The notes under the pieces were generated by a model. That model was not told where the DNA came from, did no database searches, and was given only the letters and a program-made list of their open reading frames with translations. The translations under genes were made by a program, and so were the position numbers. From contig JAKEGQ010000141.1 in NCBI GenBank assembly GCA_022615475.1, positions 1 to 5,620 on the forward strand: a stretch of DNA of 5,620 bases, given 5' to 3'. This stretch comes from Candidatus Methylomirabilota bacterium (GTDB lineage: Bacteria; Methylomirabilota; Methylomirabilia; Methylomirabilales; CSP1-5). This document shows, one piece after another, positions 5,097-5,620 of the stretch (the stretch's first letter is position 1; the number at the start of each line of letters is the position of its first letter).

Positions 5097-5125
5097 GGAA
5101 CGAGGTGCCGTTTTCGCCAGCCAAA

Positions 5126-5139
5126 AAGGAGGGCGCTCC
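5126..5139 (+). promoter_or_regulatory. SD of the dehydrogenase, partly able to pair with the bases after it
   Basis: AAGGAGG (5126-5132) lies nine bases before GTG 5142. GGAG (5128-5131) is followed by GGCG and then CTCC (5136-5139), so a small hairpin could cover the SD. The SD decides for the GTG start. Confidence 0.65.
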
Positions 5140-5141
5140 CC

Positions 5142-5620
5142 GTGAAGCCGAAAGTGCTGATCACGCGGATGCTCCCCCAGCCCGCCCTCGACATCGCCCT
5201 CAAGCATTGCAACGTGGACTTGAACCGGCGCGACGTCCGATACGCAAAGAAGCAGCTCATACGGCGCCTGAAGGGAAAGGCAGGGATGATCTGCCTTCTG
5301 ACCGACACCATCGACGCCGAGGTGCTCCGCAGGAACCCCCATCTGAAGGTCATAAGCACCGTTGCCGTCGGGCTCGACAACATCGACGTGCAGGCGGCGA
5401 CGCGATACGGCATCATGGTCACCAACACCCCGGGTGTCCTGACCGAGACCACAGCCGAGTTTGCCTGGGCCCTGATGCTGGCCACGGCTCGGCGGGTGGT
5501 GGAAGCCGACCGGTTCGTCCGGGCCGGGAAGTGGAAAGAATGGATGCTCATGGGGTTTCTCGGGCGGGACCTGTACGGCAAGACGTTGGGCATCTGCGGC
5601 CTCGGGCGGATCGGGTCGGC
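5142..5620 (+). CDS. D-isomer-specific 2-hydroxyacid dehydrogenase, glyoxylate/hydroxypyruvate reductase-like (3' end outside window)
   Basis: A partial gene with 159 whole codons in view, about half of the usual length of around 320-330. It starts at GTG 5142 with KPKVLITRMLPQPAL, the first strand of the substrate domain. It continues with VISTVAVGLDNID, in which the GLDNID turn is typical, then ATRYGIMVTNTPGVLTE and TAEFAWALMLATARR, the linker helix into the NAD domain. The last residues include LYGKTLGICGLGRIG, with the GxGxxG dinucleotide-binding motif. The enzyme reduces a 2-oxoacid to the D-2-hydroxyacid with NAD(P)H. The spacing and motifs resemble glyoxylate/hydroxypyruvate reductases more than SerA, but the catalytic Arg, Glu and His lie beyond the window, so substrate is not settled. 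It has a consensus promoter, possible operators and a good SD. Confidence 0.88.
   Translation, partial: MKPKVLITRMLPQPALDIALKHCNVDLNRRDVRYAKKQLIRRLKGKAGMICLLTDTIDAEVLRRNPHLKVISTVAVGLDNIDVQAATRYGIMVTNTPGVLTETTAEFAWALMLATARRVVEADRFVRAGKWKEWMLMGFLGRDLYGKTLGICGLGRIGS

Noticed and set aside
5000..5593. 197-residue minus-strand open frame
   Set aside because: It is antisense to the clearly recognisable D-2-hydroxyacid dehydrogenase and covers the shared promoter region; its composition (Arg/Ser-rich) is typical of a shadow frame.

Overview
This is a GC-rich bacterial chromosomal window with short intergenic gaps, strong Shine-Dalgarno (SD) sites and sigma70-type promoters. It carries seven recognisable genes and no mobile element, rRNA, tRNA or CRISPR array. 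The lineage cannot be fixed from sequence alone. The gene content, apparent selenocysteine use and AT-containing heptamer repeats between genes would suit an environmental lineage such as NC10/Methylomirabilota or a deltaproteobacterial group, but that is a low-confidence guess.

Layout. Plus strand: the possible last 21 codons of an upstream gene (1-66), then a DDAH/arginine-deiminase-like amidinotransferase-fold hydrolase (41-883). Five minus-strand genes follow, read from right to left: a FlK-like hotdog thioesterase (4558-4950), RNA 3'-terminal phosphate cyclase RtcA (3431-4483), a small rhodanese (3002-3331), a lipoprotein (2066-2746) and a histone-deacetylase-superfamily amidohydrolase (930-1778) that converges on the first gene. 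At the right edge, a D-2-hydroxyacid dehydrogenase (5142 onward, plus strand, cut by the window end) diverges from the thioesterase. The two share a 191-bp region with back-to-back TTGACA promoters and nested inverted repeats.

The main discovery is recoded UGA. The rhodanese reading frame is complete only if two in-frame TGA codons (3137-3139 and 3131-3133) are read through. They replace both cysteines of the family's Cys-x-Cys-Pro active-site motif, giving Tyr-Sec-Gly-Sec-Pro. A perfect 6-bp hairpin with a GGUCG loop lies 21 and 27 nt downstream, as expected of a bacterial SECIS element. The deacetylase gene is likewise split by one in-frame TGA (1566-1568), with no frameshift, and an even larger hairpin lies 18 nt downstream. 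The rhodanese is a strong selenoprotein candidate. The deacetylase is weaker, because the affected position looks aromatic rather than Cys in relatives and a Trp-to-stop change could explain it. Ordinary gene callers would truncate or miss both genes.

Two intergenic spots (1785-1819 and 3356-3449) hold tandem 7-bp repeats of three sequence types. One of them supplies the last codons and the stop codon of rtcA. No single pathway joins all the genes. The clearest co-transcription candidate is thioesterase-rtcA, perhaps continuing into the rhodanese.
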